DNA from: Nonomuraea sediminis
GTDB lineage: Bacteria > Actinomycetota > Actinomycetes > Streptosporangiales > Streptosporangiaceae
DNA length: 64,000 bases
NCBI RefSeq assembly: GCF_018531495.1
Contig: NZ_JAHDTI010000001.1
Coordinates: forward strand, 806,001-870,000
Direction: 5' to 3'
The position numbers were made by a program, and so were the translations under genes. Positions 40,865-49,890 of the stretch are shown one piece after another (position 1 is the stretch's first letter; every line of letters begins with the position of its first letter). The notes below the pieces were generated by a model that was not told the origin of the DNA, searched no databases, and saw only the letters and a program-made list of their open reading frames with translations.

Positions 40865-42070
40865 ATGCGTTGTGTGATCGCGGGCGGTGGGCCCGCAGGC
40901 GCCGTGCTGGCGCTGCTGCTGGCCAGGGCCGGCGTCGAGGTGACGTTGCTGGAGAAGCACGCCGACTTCCTGCGGGACTTCCGCGGGGACACGATCCACC
41001 CCTCGACGCTGCAGGTGCTCGACGAGATCGGGCTGGCCGAGGAGTTCATGAAGATCCCGCACAGGAAGACCTACCAGATGGATCTGGTGGCCGACCGGGG
41101 CAAGGTGACGCTCGCCGACCTGCGGGGGCTGCCAGGGAAGTACAACTACATCGCGTTCGCTCCGCAGTGGGACTTCCTCAACCTGGTCACGTCGGCCGCG
41201 GCGCGGTACCCGTCGTTCCACCTGCTGATGGAGGCGGAGGCGTACGACCTGATCCGCGAGGGCGGCGTGGTCAGGGGCCTCCGGTATCGCGACAAGTCGG
41301 GAGAGCATGAGATCCGGGCGGATCTGACCGTGGCGGCCGACGGGCGGCACTCCACGTTGCGGGCCGCCGCCGGGCTTGTGCCCCAAGAGCTGGGCGCGCC
41401 GATGGACGTGCTGTGGTTCCGGCTGCCGCGCGAGGACTCCGACCCCGGCGAGACGTTCCTGCGGGTGTCGGCCGGGCACCTCATGGTGGCGATCAACCGG
41501 GAGACGTACTGGCAGCTGGCCTACGTGATCCCCAAGGGCGGCTACTCGCGGCTGCGGGAGCAGGGCCTGGAGGCCTTCAGGCAGCCGGTGGTGGAACTGC
41601 TGCCGTTCCTGGCGGGGCGGATCGACGAGATCAGGTCCTACGACGACGTCAGCATGCTGACGGTCGCGCTCAACCGGCTGCGGCGCTGGCACAGACCCGG
41701 CTTCCTGTGCATCGGGGACGCGGCGCACGCCATGTCGCCGGTGTTCGGGGTCGGCATCAACCTCGCCGTCCAGGACGCGGTCGCCACCGCCAACCTGCTG
41801 GCCGGCTCGCTGCGGTCGGGCGCGCCGATCCCCGAGTCGACGCTCCACCTGCTGCAGAAGCGCCGCATGACGCCCACGCGGGTGACGCAGTTCGCCCAGC
41901 GCGTGGTCCAGAACCGGGTCATCAGCCCCGCACTGGAGAACAAGTTCAAGACCCCCGAGATCCCGCCGAACCTCTCGCGGATCCCCGTCCTCAGCCCCCT
42001 GCTCCGCCGTTTCGTGGGCACGGGCATCCGCCCGGAACACGTCACGACCCCAGAGGTACGGCAGGCCTGA
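40865..42070 (+). CDS. FAD-dependent aromatic hydroxylase-like oxidoreductase
   Basis: A 401-residue flavoprotein of the PHBH/UbiH group. Rossmann motif CVIAGGGPAGAVLALLLARAGVEVTLLEKH; RGDTIHPSTLQVLDEIGL, a segment conserved in this subfamily; DG motif TVAADGRHSTLR; and GD motif GFLCIGDAAHAMSPVFGVGINLAVQDAVA. Length is normal. ATG with AGGTGA seven bases upstream. It stands alone between the divergent anti-sigma gene and a convergent protease gene, with a terminator after it. Likely hydroxylates an aromatic compound using NAD(P)H and O2. Confidence 0.9.
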   Translation: MRCVIAGGGPAGAVLALLLARAGVEVTLLEKHADFLRDFRGDTIHPSTLQVLDEIGLAEEFMKIPHRKTYQMDLVADRGKVTLADLRGLPGKYNYIAFAPQWDFLNLVTSAAARYPSFHLLMEAEAYDLIREGGVVRGLRYRDKSGEHEIRADLTVAADGRHSTLRAAAGLVPQELGAPMDVLWFRLPREDSDPGETFLRVSAGHLMVAINRETYWQLAYVIPKGGYSRLREQGLEAFRQPVVELLPFLAGRIDEIRSYDDVSMLTVALNRLRRWHRPGFLCIGDAAHAMSPVFGVGINLAVQDAVATANLLAGSLRSGAPIPESTLHLLQKRRMTPTRVTQFAQRVVQNRVISPALENKFKTPEIPPNLSRIPVLSPLLRRFVGTGIRPEHVTTPEVRQA

Positions 42071-42083
42071 ACCCGCCCAGGCC

Positions 42084-42109
42084 GGGCCCGGCGCGACGTG
42101 ACCGGGCCC
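42084..42109. terminator. Bidirectional hairpin terminator
   Basis: GGGCCCGG and CCGGGCCC, 8-base perfect arms with a 10-base loop, in the 53-base gap between convergent genes. Confidence 0.5.
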
Positions 42110-42123
42110 AGCCGCAGGAGGCC

Positions 42124-43401
42124 CTACCCGGCGTAGCCGGCCAGGGCGGGGACGAGGTGGGCGGCGTCCACGGTGCCCAGCCCCGACGCGAGGTCGTATC
42201 CGGGCCGGGCCGGGTGCCCGTGCTTGCCGTTCGTCCCGGTGGTGATGTCGACGATCCCGGCGTTGCGCGCGTTGGCCAGGTCGTACAGGGCCGGGTTGAG
42301 CGAGCCGAGCCGCTTGCCCGCGTGCTGGGCCGCCAGCGCGACGACACCGGCGAACATGGGCGTCGCCAGGCTCGTGCCGTACACCGGCCACCAGGAGGCG
42401 GCCTTGTCGTCGGTGAGGTAGGCCATCGTGCTCCCGTCGCCGGCCGCGCTGAGCGAGATGTCCGGCACGGCGCGCCGCCCGGTGGCCACGGCGGCGACGG
42501 TGCGCTGGTAGGCGGGCCGGGTGAAGATGGCCGACAGCCCGCCGCCCGAGGCGCCGCCCTCGTCGCTCCACACGGTGTCGGGCTTGCGCCGCTTGCCGGC
42601 GTCGTCGAGGTCGAGCCGGGTCCCGCCGACCGCCGTGACGAGCGGGTCGCTGGCGGGCCAGTCGACGGAACGCACCTGCTTGTCGCCGGTGCCGTCGAAC
42701 GCGCCGCCGTCTCCGGCCGCCGCGACCACCGTGATGCCCTGGCGGGCCGCGTCGGCCAGCAGGCGGTGTCCCTGCTTGATCCTGGCGGCGTTTTCGCCCT
42801 TGGCGCCGCCCTCGGGCAGCCCGAAGCTGATCGACACGACGTCGGCCATGTGCTTGCCGATGATCTGCTTCAGCCCTCTGAGGACGTCGTCGAAGTCGTC
42901 GCGCTTGGCGGTGACGTCCACCTGGTAGAGGAGCAGGTCGGCCTCGGGGGCCATGGCGTGCGCGGCCTGCACGTCCATGGTCGCCTCGCGGGCCATGCCC
43001 GTCAGTTCCTCGTCCTTCCAGTCGATCTTCGAGGCCTTGCCGTGTGACGGCTTCTGCTCGACGATCTTCAGGTGGGGCTTGGGCAGGCCCAGCTGGGTGC
43101 TGGCGGCCTCCAGGTCGGTCCGCAGGTGCGGCGCGCCGAGCGGCGCCAGGATCGCGATGGTCCTGCCCTTGCCGGTGATGCCCTGACGCTGGAGCGCGTC
43201 GACGCCGTAGGCGGCGCGCACCTGGTTGAAGGTGTAGCAGGCCGTTTTGGTCTCGGCCTGGCAGGCCTTGCGGTCCATGCCTGCCTGCTGCTTCACGGGC
43301 TGCTCGGCGGCCTGCTGGGCGGACTGCTGCTGCCCGCCCGACGAGCACCCGGCCGCCAGGGCCAAGGCCACGACCACCAGCATGTGTTGACGATGTATCA
43401 C
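42124..43401 (-). CDS. Sedolisin (S53) family serine protease, lipoprotein
   Basis: A 425-residue acid-protease-fold enzyme. GTG at 43401, preceded by GGGGGAG, gives MIHRQHMLVVVALALAAGCSSGG, a lipoprotein signal with lipobox LAAGC. The mature protein begins with a Gln-rich linker, then CYTFNQVRAAYGVDAL and the S53 catalytic Glu/Asp in REATMDVQAAHAMAP, the oxyanion Asp in AAAGDGGAF, and the nucleophile Ser in VYGTSLATPMFAG, followed by the calcium site region DITTGTNG...GYDLASGLGTVD. Unlike many S53 enzymes it lacks a large pro-domain, and it is membrane-anchored rather than released. Confidence 0.88.
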   Translation of the reverse strand: MIHRQHMLVVVALALAAGCSSGGQQQSAQQAAEQPVKQQAGMDRKACQAETKTACYTFNQVRAAYGVDALQRQGITGKGRTIAILAPLGAPHLRTDLEAASTQLGLPKPHLKIVEQKPSHGKASKIDWKDEELTGMAREATMDVQAAHAMAPEADLLLYQVDVTAKRDDFDDVLRGLKQIIGKHMADVVSISFGLPEGGAKGENAARIKQGHRLLADAARQGITVVAAAGDGGAFDGTGDKQVRSVDWPASDPLVTAVGGTRLDLDDAGKRRKPDTVWSDEGGASGGGLSAIFTRPAYQRTVAAVATGRRAVPDISLSAAGDGSTMAYLTDDKAASWWPVYGTSLATPMFAGVVALAAQHAGKRLGSLNPALYDLANARNAGIVDITTGTNGKHGHPARPGYDLASGLGTVDAAHLVPALAGYAG

Positions 43402-43502
43402 GAGAAACTCTCCCCCCGTACTCAAGGGGGGACTTTCCGCAGCTTAGGCCGTGTGCGCTCGCGATCTCTGCACAAGCGCGGGCGTGTCGCCAAACGCACG
43501 TT

Positions 43503-44153
43503 TCATGACGAGGCGGCCAGGAGGCCGTCGACCACGTGCAGAGCACGCCACGCCTTGGTCATGCCGAAGCGGGCCGAGAAGCGGACGACGGCGCGGACCG
43601 CCTCCGGCGAGGCGCCGGCCGACAGAGCCCGCCCGACGTGCGCCCGCAGGCTCTCCTCCAGCGTCTGGAACAGCACGTCCACCGTGATCGTGGCGAACGC
43701 CCGCTCCCTGACGGCCAGCAGACTCATCCCCGCCCGCATCCGCGACTGCAGGTCCATGTAGTCGCCGAAGCGGTCGTCGAGCGCGTGCACCTCGTCCCTG
43801 ATCTGGGCCGGGATTGGGCTGCCCGTCCCGGCGAGGTCGAGGTCGTGCCCCCGGCCGGTCGGCTGCGGCAGGCCGTACTCCTTCTCGATCTCCTCCAGCC
43901 TGGCCAGCGCCGCCCGCGCGGCCGGGTAACCGCTGTCGTAGGCGATGAAGCGCAGCAGCTCCCGCAGGTCGTCGGCGCCGACCCCGTGCTCGTGCGCCAT
44001 CCGCACGTGCTGCTCGTACGGCTGGCCGAGCGTCTGCAGGCAGACGTCGGCGACCAGGCTGAGCAGGACCTTCTCCCGCATCGACAGCTCGGGCTCGCCC
44101 TCCCACAGCTGCCGGTCGGTGGCCAGGCTCATCTCCTCGAAGATCGCGTCCAC
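43503..44153 (-). CDS. Carboxymuconolactone decarboxylase-like protein with two CMD-type repeats
   Basis: 216 residues. GTG at 44153 has AAGGAG seven bases upstream. The first repeat (about 30-105) reads MREKVLLSLVADVCLQTLGQPYEQHVRMAHEHGVGADDLRELL; the second (about 140-215) reads VRERAFATITVDVLFQTLEESLRAHVGRALSAGASPEAVRAVV. Neither contains the CxxC redox pair of AhpD, so peroxidase activity is unlikely. The gene is divergent from a TetR regulator across a short region with repeats (44173-44199), which points to TetR control. Confidence 0.8.
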   Translation of the reverse strand: MDAIFEEMSLATDRQLWEGEPELSMREKVLLSLVADVCLQTLGQPYEQHVRMAHEHGVGADDLRELLRFIAYDSGYPAARAALARLEEIEKEYGLPQPTGRGHDLDLAGTGSPIPAQIRDEVHALDDRFGDYMDLQSRMRAGMSLLAVRERAFATITVDVLFQTLEESLRAHVGRALSAGASPEAVRAVVRFSARFGMTKAWRALHVVDGLLAASS

Positions 44154-44172
44154 GATCGCACTCCTTAAGTTA

Positions 44173-44219
44173 ACGACTGTAGCGCTACGACTGTAGCGCA
44201 ACGGCTGTCCCTCTACAAT
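44173..44219. promoter_or_regulatory. Operator repeats and leaderless promoter of the TetR gene
   Basis: ACGACTGTAGCGC occurs twice in direct repeat (44173-44185 and 44187-44199, period 14). The junction forms the perfect palindrome GTAGCGCTAC (44179-44188). TACAAT (44214-44219) is a good -10 box, with CTGTAG 17 bases upstream inside the second repeat, and the TetR ATG lies seven bases downstream. A bound repressor would cover the -35 and also the divergent CMD gene promoter. Confidence 0.65.
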
Positions 44220-44226
44220 GGGCGTC

Positions 44227-44823
44227 ATGAACGCGACCCGTGGCCGCAACCGGCGTGGCGAGGGCGAGCGGCTGCGGGAGGACATCCTGGCCGCCGCGAT
44301 CCGGCTGCTCGACGAGCTCGGCGACGACCAGGCGCTGTCCTTGCGGGCCGTGGCGCGCGACATCGGCATCGCCGCCACCTCCGTCTACATCCACTTCGGC
44401 GACCGCGACGAGCTCGTGCTGGCCGCGATGGAGCGCTGCCACGACGACCTGCTGAGCGCGGTCGAGCGGGCCGAGGAGGTCTCCGACGACCCGGTGGCCA
44501 AGCTGCGCGCCCGCACGCTGCTGCTCGGCCGGTGGGCCTACGAGCACCCCGGCCTGTACAAGGTGATGCACGAGAGCCTGCTCAACCGGAGCGGCACGGC
44601 GCCGTTCCGCGAGGAACTGGGCGAGCGGACGGCCGCCGCGATCCAGCGGTGCATGGACGCCGGGCTCGCCGCCGACGGCGACGCCGCCACCGCCTCGCTC
44701 GATCTGCGGGCGGCCGTGCACGGCGCGGTGTCGATGCGGCTCAACCGGCCCGACCGTCCGTGGCAGCCGCTGGAGGAGCAGGTCGAGCGCTTCCTGGTCA
44801 AGCTCGTGGGCATACCTGACTGA
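44227..44823 (+). CDS. TetR-family repressor (WHG-type C-terminal domain)
   Basis: 198 residues. The ATG at 44227 is chosen over 44218 because the -10 box TACAAT ends at 44219, giving a leaderless mRNA. HTH: ILAAAIRLLDELGDDQALSLRAVARDIGIAATSVYIHFGDRDELV. The C-terminal ligand domain carries ARTLLLGRWAYEHPGLYKVMHES, typical of the WHG group. It probably represses itself and the divergent CMD gene through the repeats between them. Confidence 0.88.
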   Translation: MNATRGRNRRGEGERLREDILAAAIRLLDELGDDQALSLRAVARDIGIAATSVYIHFGDRDELVLAAMERCHDDLLSAVERAEEVSDDPVAKLRARTLLLGRWAYEHPGLYKVMHESLLNRSGTAPFREELGERTAAAIQRCMDAGLAADGDAATASLDLRAAVHGAVSMRLNRPDRPWQPLEEQVERFLVKLVGIPD

Positions 44824-44853
44824 TCGTTCCAGATACTTGCTAGAGTGGGCCGC

Positions 44854-45444
44854 ATGGCCAGGACGAGGGAGTTCGACACCGAGGCGGCCGTCGAGGCCGC
44901 CATGGGCGTCTTCTGGCGCAAGGGCTACGCGGCGACCTCCATCCACGACCTGGTGGAGGCCACCGGCGTGGGGCGCGGCTCGCTGTATGCCGCCTTCGGC
45001 AGCAAACAGGGCCTCTACGAGGCCGCGCTGACCCGCTACGCCGAGCGTTCAGGCGCGGCCAACGCCGCGCGGCTCGATCGCGCGGCGCCGGTCCGCGAGG
45101 TCCTGCGCGGTCTGCTGCTGGCCCTGGTGGACGCCACGGTGCTGGATCCGGAGCGGCGCGGCTGCCTGATCACCAACACCGCGACCGAGCGCGTGCCGCA
45201 TGATCCGGTCGCCGCGCGGGTAGTGGGACAGGCACTGGACCGGCAGGCCGAGTCTGTCACCGCCGTGTTGCGCCGCGCCCGCGACCAGGGCGAGCTGGCG
45301 CCGGGCACCGACGTGACCGCGCTGGCCGACCTCGTCGTCACGACCGTGCAGGGCGTGCGCGTCCTTGGCAAGGCCGGCGCCGACAGGCGCCGCCTGGTCG
45401 CCGTCGTCGACCTGGCCCTATCTGTACTGCCCGTTAAAGATTAG
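44854..45444 (+). CDS. TetR/AcrR-family repressor
   Basis: 196 residues. MARTREFDTEAAVEAAMGVFWRKGYAATSIHDLVEATGVGRGSLYAAFGSKQGLYEAAL is the canonical HTH. The cysteine-containing segment DPERRGCLITNTATE is typical of the YxaF/NemR-like group. TAGAGT (44841-44846) is a -10 box seven bases before the ATG, so the mRNA is probably leaderless. The dehydrogenase gene starts ten bases after the stop and is likely its target, possibly responding to an electrophile. Confidence 0.88.
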   Translation: MARTREFDTEAAVEAAMGVFWRKGYAATSIHDLVEATGVGRGSLYAAFGSKQGLYEAALTRYAERSGAANAARLDRAAPVREVLRGLLLALVDATVLDPERRGCLITNTATERVPHDPVAARVVGQALDRQAESVTAVLRRARDQGELAPGTDVTALADLVVTTVQGVRVLGKAGADRRRLVAVVDLALSVLPVKD

Positions 45445-45454
45445 GAGTTTCGAG

Positions 45455-46309
45455 ATGACCACCGTCGCGCTGCTCGGCACCGGCATCATGGGTGCCGCCA
45501 TGGGCCGCAACCTGCTCAAGGCCGGCCACGACCTGCGGGTGTGGAACCGCACGATGGAGAAGGCGCGGCCGCTCGAGGCCGACGGCGCCACGCTTGCCGC
45601 CGATCCCGCGGAGGCCGTGGCGGGCGCCGACGTCGTGATCACCATGCTGAACGACGGCGACGCGGTCCAGCAGGCCATCGAGGCCGCCGCTCCCGGGTTG
45701 CGGGCCGGTCAGGTGTGGGCGCAGATGAGCACGGTCGGCGTGGCCGCCGTCGAACGGCTCGCCGGGTTCGCGCGCGAGCACGGCCTGGTGTTCGTGGACG
45801 CGCCCGTGCAGGGCACCCGGCAGCCGGCCGAGGCCGGCACGCTGGTCGTCCTGGCCGGCGGGCCGGCCGATCCGCGGCTCGACCCGGTCTTCTCCGCGGT
45901 CGGCAGCAAGACGCTGTGGGTGGGCGACGTGGGCGCGGCCACCCGGCTCAAGCTCACCACGGTCGGCTTCGGCATCGCGCTGACCTCGGTGCTGGCCGAG
46001 GTGCTCGGCCTGGCCAAGGGCCTCGGGGTCGACGTCGGGCACTTCCGTGAGGTGATCACCGGCGGCCCGATGGACAGCCCCTACCTCCAGGCCAAGCTCA
46101 AGGCCATCAGCGAGGGCGACTTCACGCCGTCCTTCTCGGTCACCAACGCCGAGAAGGACACGCGTCTCATCGCCGAGGCCGCCGAGCAGGCCGGCGTCGC
46201 GGTGGACCTGGCCCGCGCCGCCGGCGACCGCTTCCGCCGCGCCGAGGCCCAGGGCCACGGCGAGGAGGACATGGCCGCCTCCTACTTCGCCGGCTTCCCC
46301 ACGGCCTAG
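45455..46309 (+). CDS. NAD(P)-dependent beta-hydroxyacid dehydrogenase-like protein
   Basis: A 284-residue member of the 3-hydroxyisobutyrate dehydrogenase/GLYR family. ATG with AGGAG seven bases upstream. The Rossmann motif is VALLGTGIMGAAMGRNLLKAGHDLRVWNRT; the substrate loop VDAPVQGTRQPAEAGTLVVLAGG replaces the usual SGG by QGT; the catalytic Lys is in RLKLTTVGFG. It could reduce succinic semialdehyde, methylglyoxal-type aldehydes or imines. Co-transcribed with the TetR gene upstream; its stop overlaps the convergent gene by four bases. Confidence 0.88.
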   Translation: MTTVALLGTGIMGAAMGRNLLKAGHDLRVWNRTMEKARPLEADGATLAADPAEAVAGADVVITMLNDGDAVQQAIEAAAPGLRAGQVWAQMSTVGVAAVERLAGFAREHGLVFVDAPVQGTRQPAEAGTLVVLAGGPADPRLDPVFSAVGSKTLWVGDVGAATRLKLTTVGFGIALTSVLAEVLGLAKGLGVDVGHFREVITGGPMDSPYLQAKLKAISEGDFTPSFSVTNAEKDTRLIAEAAEQAGVAVDLARAAGDRFRRAEAQGHGEEDMAASYFAGFPTA

Positions 46310-47688
46310 GTGTGAACGGCGGGGCGGGGATGGGAGGCCCGCGGGGCGGCGTGGGAGGTGGAGGTCCACAGGAGGGCTCCCCCGGTGATCGCCGCGATGA
46401 GGGTCACCCAGGCCGCCGCCCTTCCCATGCGCATGCCGTACCCCCAGAGCAGCCATGACAGGGACAGCCACCAGTGGCGGCTGGCCTTGCGGCGCATCTC
46501 CATCGCGGCGAAAGCGAAGTCGGCCGAGGTGCCCGAGTCGTCGACGTGGGGCCGCAACTCGGCGTAGAGGGTGGCCAGCCGGTCCGCGGTGGCCTGGCGG
46601 TCGGCGGCGGCGGCCGAGTCGGCGGCGCTCCAGCCGCGCAGCCCGTGCTCGTCGGCCAGCGCGCGGCGCCGGGAGAACCAGCGCAGCATCGGCCAGCGCA
46701 GGCTGAGCCGCACGCCGCGCGGCGTGAGCGCGAACGTGCAGTCGCGCAGCCGGACCCCGGCCGGATGGGCCAGCCCGGCGAAGCGGCAGGCCGACAGGTC
46801 GAGGGCGGCCAGTTCCAGGCTGGGCGCCTCGACGTGGCGCAGCGAGCTCACCATGGCGCGCCCGCGCCCCTTGATGGCGGCGTGGCCGCGCAGCACCGCG
46901 CCCTCCAGGTCCGCCTGCGAGTCGGCGAGCCTGATCGTGGTCGTCCCGGCCACGTCGATCCTGCGCAGGTCGACGCCGCAGTCCTCCACGGACAGGTCGA
47001 GGACGCCGTCCGCGCGGCACCGGGCGGCCGAGAAGCGTCCGGTGCCCGACAGGTAGGCGTCGGCGGCGAAGTGCGCGCCGTCGAACCAGGCGGACCCGGC
47101 GACCTTGCGGAAGGAGACCGTGCGCCCGAACCTGGCGCCGCGGAAGACGGCCCCGCCCAGCCTGGCGCCGTCGAAGGTGGCGTAGCCGTCGAAGCGGGAC
47201 CGCTCGCACGACAGCCCGTGGCCGAACCCGGCCTGGCTGAACAGCGCGTCGCGGGCCATGACCGCCCGGTCCAGCCGCACGTGGCCGTGCACCCGCACCC
47301 CGTGGAAGGACAGCTCGCGCCCGAAGCGGGCCCCGGCCAGCGACACGTTCCCCTCGAAGCGGGTGCCGAAGAACGAGGCGAGCCTGTCGAACCTGGCCTC
47401 GTCCAGCGTGACGTCACCGGAGAACGTCACCCCCGCTAAGCGGACGTCGCCCGTGAAGCGCACCCGGTCGAGCTTGGCCCGTCCCGGGCGATGACAGGTG
47501 GCCTCGAGCACGCGGGCCAGCAGGTCGCTCGTGAGCGTGGTCCCGCGCAGGTCGAGCAGGCGGCCGGGAGACATCTCCGCGAGCTCCCTGTCGAGATCAT
47601 CGGGCGGCAGGTGTGACAGACAGAGACCGTACGGCTGACGAGCGATTCCTGTGCAGGCAGCCGAATGTGCGCAGGTGACCCAGTCCAT
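46306..47688 (-). CDS. Pentapeptide-repeat-like protein with C-terminal membrane helix
   Basis: A 460-residue protein. The start ATG 47688 gives MDWVTCAHSAACTGIARQPYGLCLSHLP, a cysteine-rich opening that may bind metal. Residues about 70-300 show degenerate A(D/N)Lxx-type right-handed quadrilateral helix repeats (FTGDVRLAGVTFSGDVTLDEARFDRL, FDGARLGGAVFRGARFG). A basic linker (RRKASRHW) and a hydrophobic helix (about 425-445, AWVTLIAAITGGALLW) anchor the C-terminus. Function is unknown; pentapeptide proteins often mimic DNA or scaffold other proteins, but a membrane-anchored one more likely acts at the envelope. Confidence 0.72.
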   Translation of the reverse strand: MDWVTCAHSAACTGIARQPYGLCLSHLPPDDLDRELAEMSPGRLLDLRGTTLTSDLLARVLEATCHRPGRAKLDRVRFTGDVRLAGVTFSGDVTLDEARFDRLASFFGTRFEGNVSLAGARFGRELSFHGVRVHGHVRLDRAVMARDALFSQAGFGHGLSCERSRFDGYATFDGARLGGAVFRGARFGRTVSFRKVAGSAWFDGAHFAADAYLSGTGRFSAARCRADGVLDLSVEDCGVDLRRIDVAGTTTIRLADSQADLEGAVLRGHAAIKGRGRAMVSSLRHVEAPSLELAALDLSACRFAGLAHPAGVRLRDCTFALTPRGVRLSLRWPMLRWFSRRRALADEHGLRGWSAADSAAAADRQATADRLATLYAELRPHVDDSGTSADFAFAAMEMRRKASRHWWLSLSWLLWGYGMRMGRAAAWVTLIAAITGGALLWTSTSHAAPRASHPRPAVHT

Positions 47689-47794
47689 GCTGTCGTCATA
47701 CCCGCAAAGCCGTGCTGTCAAGGTTCGATAATTTAACGCTCTATCCACTTTCTTGGCGAAATATGCAAGCACTAAAACCTCTAAAGTGCCCGTC

Positions 47795-49441
47795 ATGCGC
47801 CTTTTATCCGTGACAACAATTACCGCCCTCGTCCTGTCCGCCCTCGCCGCCCCCGCCCACGCGGCCACCGCGACCTCCTGCGACGCCCCGCCCACCCAGC
47901 GGATCTCGCAGGTCCAGGGCGGCGGCGAGGCCAGCCCGCTGGCCGGGCAGACCGTCAGGGTCGAGGGCGTGGTCACCGGCGACTTCCAGAAGAGCGACCA
48001 GCTGAGCGGATTCTTCCTGCAGGATCCGAAACCCGATTCCGACCCCGGGACCTCGGAGGGGCTGTTCGCCTTCGCCCGCGAGTCGGTCAAGGACGTCAAG
48101 GCGGGCGACCGGGTCCTCGTCACGGGGAAGGTGACGGAGTTCAACGGGCTGACCGAGCTGTCGCCCGTCTCCGCGATCGACGTGTGCGGCACCGGGTCCG
48201 TGGCGGCCCTGCCGTACAAGGTGCCGGTGGACGAGTCGGTGGAGGGCATGCTGCTGACCTTCCCGCAGCCGCTGACCGTCACCGAGCACTTCAACCTGGG
48301 CCGCTTCGGCGAGGTCACGGTCTCGGAGGGCGGCCGGCTGTTCCAGTCGACGGACCGGCCAGGCGTGCCCGCCAAGCAGGGCAGGCTGCTCATCGACGAC
48401 GGATCGACCAGGGAGAACCCGGCGACGCTGCCGCCGATCGTGCGGACCGGCGACTCCGCCACGGGGATCACCGGCGTGCTCGGCTACGGGTTCGGCAGCT
48501 ACCGGCTCGAGCCCACCAAGCCGATCGACTACCGGAAGACGAACCCGCGTCCCCTCAAGCCTGCGCCCGTCGGCGGGAACGTCCGGGTGGCCAGCATGAA
48601 CACGCTGAACTGGTTCACCACGCTCGGCTCGCGCGGCGCGAGCAACGCCGAGGAGCTCAAGCGGCAACTGGCCAAACTGGTGGCGGCGCTCAAGGGCCTG
48701 GACGCCGACGCGGTCGCGCTCATGGAGGTCGAGAACAACGGCGGCGCCTCGGTGCAGGCCCTGCTCGACGCGCTCGGCTCCGGCTACACCGCGATCAAGC
48801 ACCCCTACCCCGGCACGGACGCCATCCAGGTCTCGATCATCTACAAGAAGGATGTCCTGTCGCCCGTGGGCGAGGCCAGGTCGTCGCAGGACCCGGTCTT
48901 CAGCCGGCCGCCGCTGATCCAGACGTTCCGCAGGTCGGGGGGCGGCCAGCCGTTCACCATGGTGGTCAACCACTTCAAGTCCAAGGGCAGCTGCCCCGCC
49001 GACGGCCCCGACGCCGACCAGGGCGACGGGCAGAGCTGCTGGAACCCCACCCGCGTCAAGCAGGCCCAGGCCGTGCTCGGCCTGATCGCCGACCTGCCCA
49101 ACCCGCTCGTCCTGGGCGACCTCAACGCCTACGGCGAGGAGGACCCCATCCACACGCTGGAGCACGGCGGCCTGACCAGCCTCACCAAGCGCTTCGTGCC
49201 CGCGCCGCAGCGCTACAGCTTCCTGTTCGACGGCCTGGCGGGTGAACTCGACCACGCCCTGGCCGGGCACCAACTCGCCAAGCGGGTGACAGGCACCACG
49301 ATCTGGCACATCAACTCCGACGAACCCCGCATCCTCGACTACAACACCGAATTCAACCCACCCGCCCTCTACCAGCCCGACGCCTTCCGCGCCTCCGACC
49401 ACGACCCCCTCCTGCTCGGCCTCAACCTCCCCGGCCACTGA
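47795..49441 (+). CDS. Secreted ExeM/NucH-like endonuclease
   Basis: A 548-residue exported nuclease. ATG at 47795 lies seven bases after a -10-like TAAAGT (47782-47787), so it may be leaderless; the signal peptide is MRLLSVTTITALVLSALAAPAHA. An N-terminal OB/lamin-tail-like region (about 30-250; RISQVQGGGEASPLAGQTVRVEGVVTGDF) precedes an endonuclease/exonuclease/phosphatase domain with the Glu in VALMEVENNG, VVNHFKSKGSC, the Asp/Asn in VLGDLNAYG, and the catalytic His in RASDHDPLLLGL. It would degrade extracellular DNA for nutrients or biofilm remodelling. Confidence 0.9.
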   Translation: MRLLSVTTITALVLSALAAPAHAATATSCDAPPTQRISQVQGGGEASPLAGQTVRVEGVVTGDFQKSDQLSGFFLQDPKPDSDPGTSEGLFAFARESVKDVKAGDRVLVTGKVTEFNGLTELSPVSAIDVCGTGSVAALPYKVPVDESVEGMLLTFPQPLTVTEHFNLGRFGEVTVSEGGRLFQSTDRPGVPAKQGRLLIDDGSTRENPATLPPIVRTGDSATGITGVLGYGFGSYRLEPTKPIDYRKTNPRPLKPAPVGGNVRVASMNTLNWFTTLGSRGASNAEELKRQLAKLVAALKGLDADAVALMEVENNGGASVQALLDALGSGYTAIKHPYPGTDAIQVSIIYKKDVLSPVGEARSSQDPVFSRPPLIQTFRRSGGGQPFTMVVNHFKSKGSCPADGPDADQGDGQSCWNPTRVKQAQAVLGLIADLPNPLVLGDLNAYGEEDPIHTLEHGGLTSLTKRFVPAPQRYSFLFDGLAGELDHALAGHQLAKRVTGTTIWHINSDEPRILDYNTEFNPPALYQPDAFRASDHDPLLLGLNLPGH

Positions 49442-49484
49442 CCTCCCCTTCTCTCGTACGGCAAGCCCCAAGGGGCCGGGAGCC

Positions 49485-49568
49485 CGAGAGCTCCAGGCCC
49501 CACCGGGTTTCCCGGCGCCGGGGTCACGAGAGCTCCGGACCCCGCCGGGTTTCCCCGCGCCGGGGTCG
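49485..49568. repeat. Tandem duplication of a 42-bp unit
   Basis: Two copies (49485-49526 and 49527-49568) both starting CGAGAGCTCC and sharing GGGTTTCCC and GCGCCGGGGTC; about 37 of 42 bases match. The second half recurs at about 49702-49727 followed by the same GGCGAG tail. Confidence 0.8.
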
Positions 49569-49890
49569 GCGAGCCGAGGTACGGCGGTCGTCCGGCGCCT
49601 CGTACGACGGCCCAGGAACCACGGTGCCCGGCCAACGAACCGCCAAGACGCCCGCCCGCGTGAACACACAGCACCCCAGGCCGGGAGCCCGGGACTCGCG
49701 TGGATTTCCCGCGCCGGGGTCGGCGAGGCGTGGTGCGGCGGAGGGCCGGCGCTTCGTACGGCGAGATAGGGGGCCGTGGTGCCCGGTTGCCGGACGTCGT
49801 TACGGCGGGCGAGGATCATCGACTCGCCGGAAGCGCCGGGCACGGGTCCTCAGCCGGAGTACGGCGGGCGGCCGGGGGGCGGCGGCCTGC

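Noticed and set aside
43402..43502. A small gene between the sedolisin and CMD genes
   Set aside because: No frame with a start, Shine-Dalgarno and reasonable length is visible in the 101 bases.
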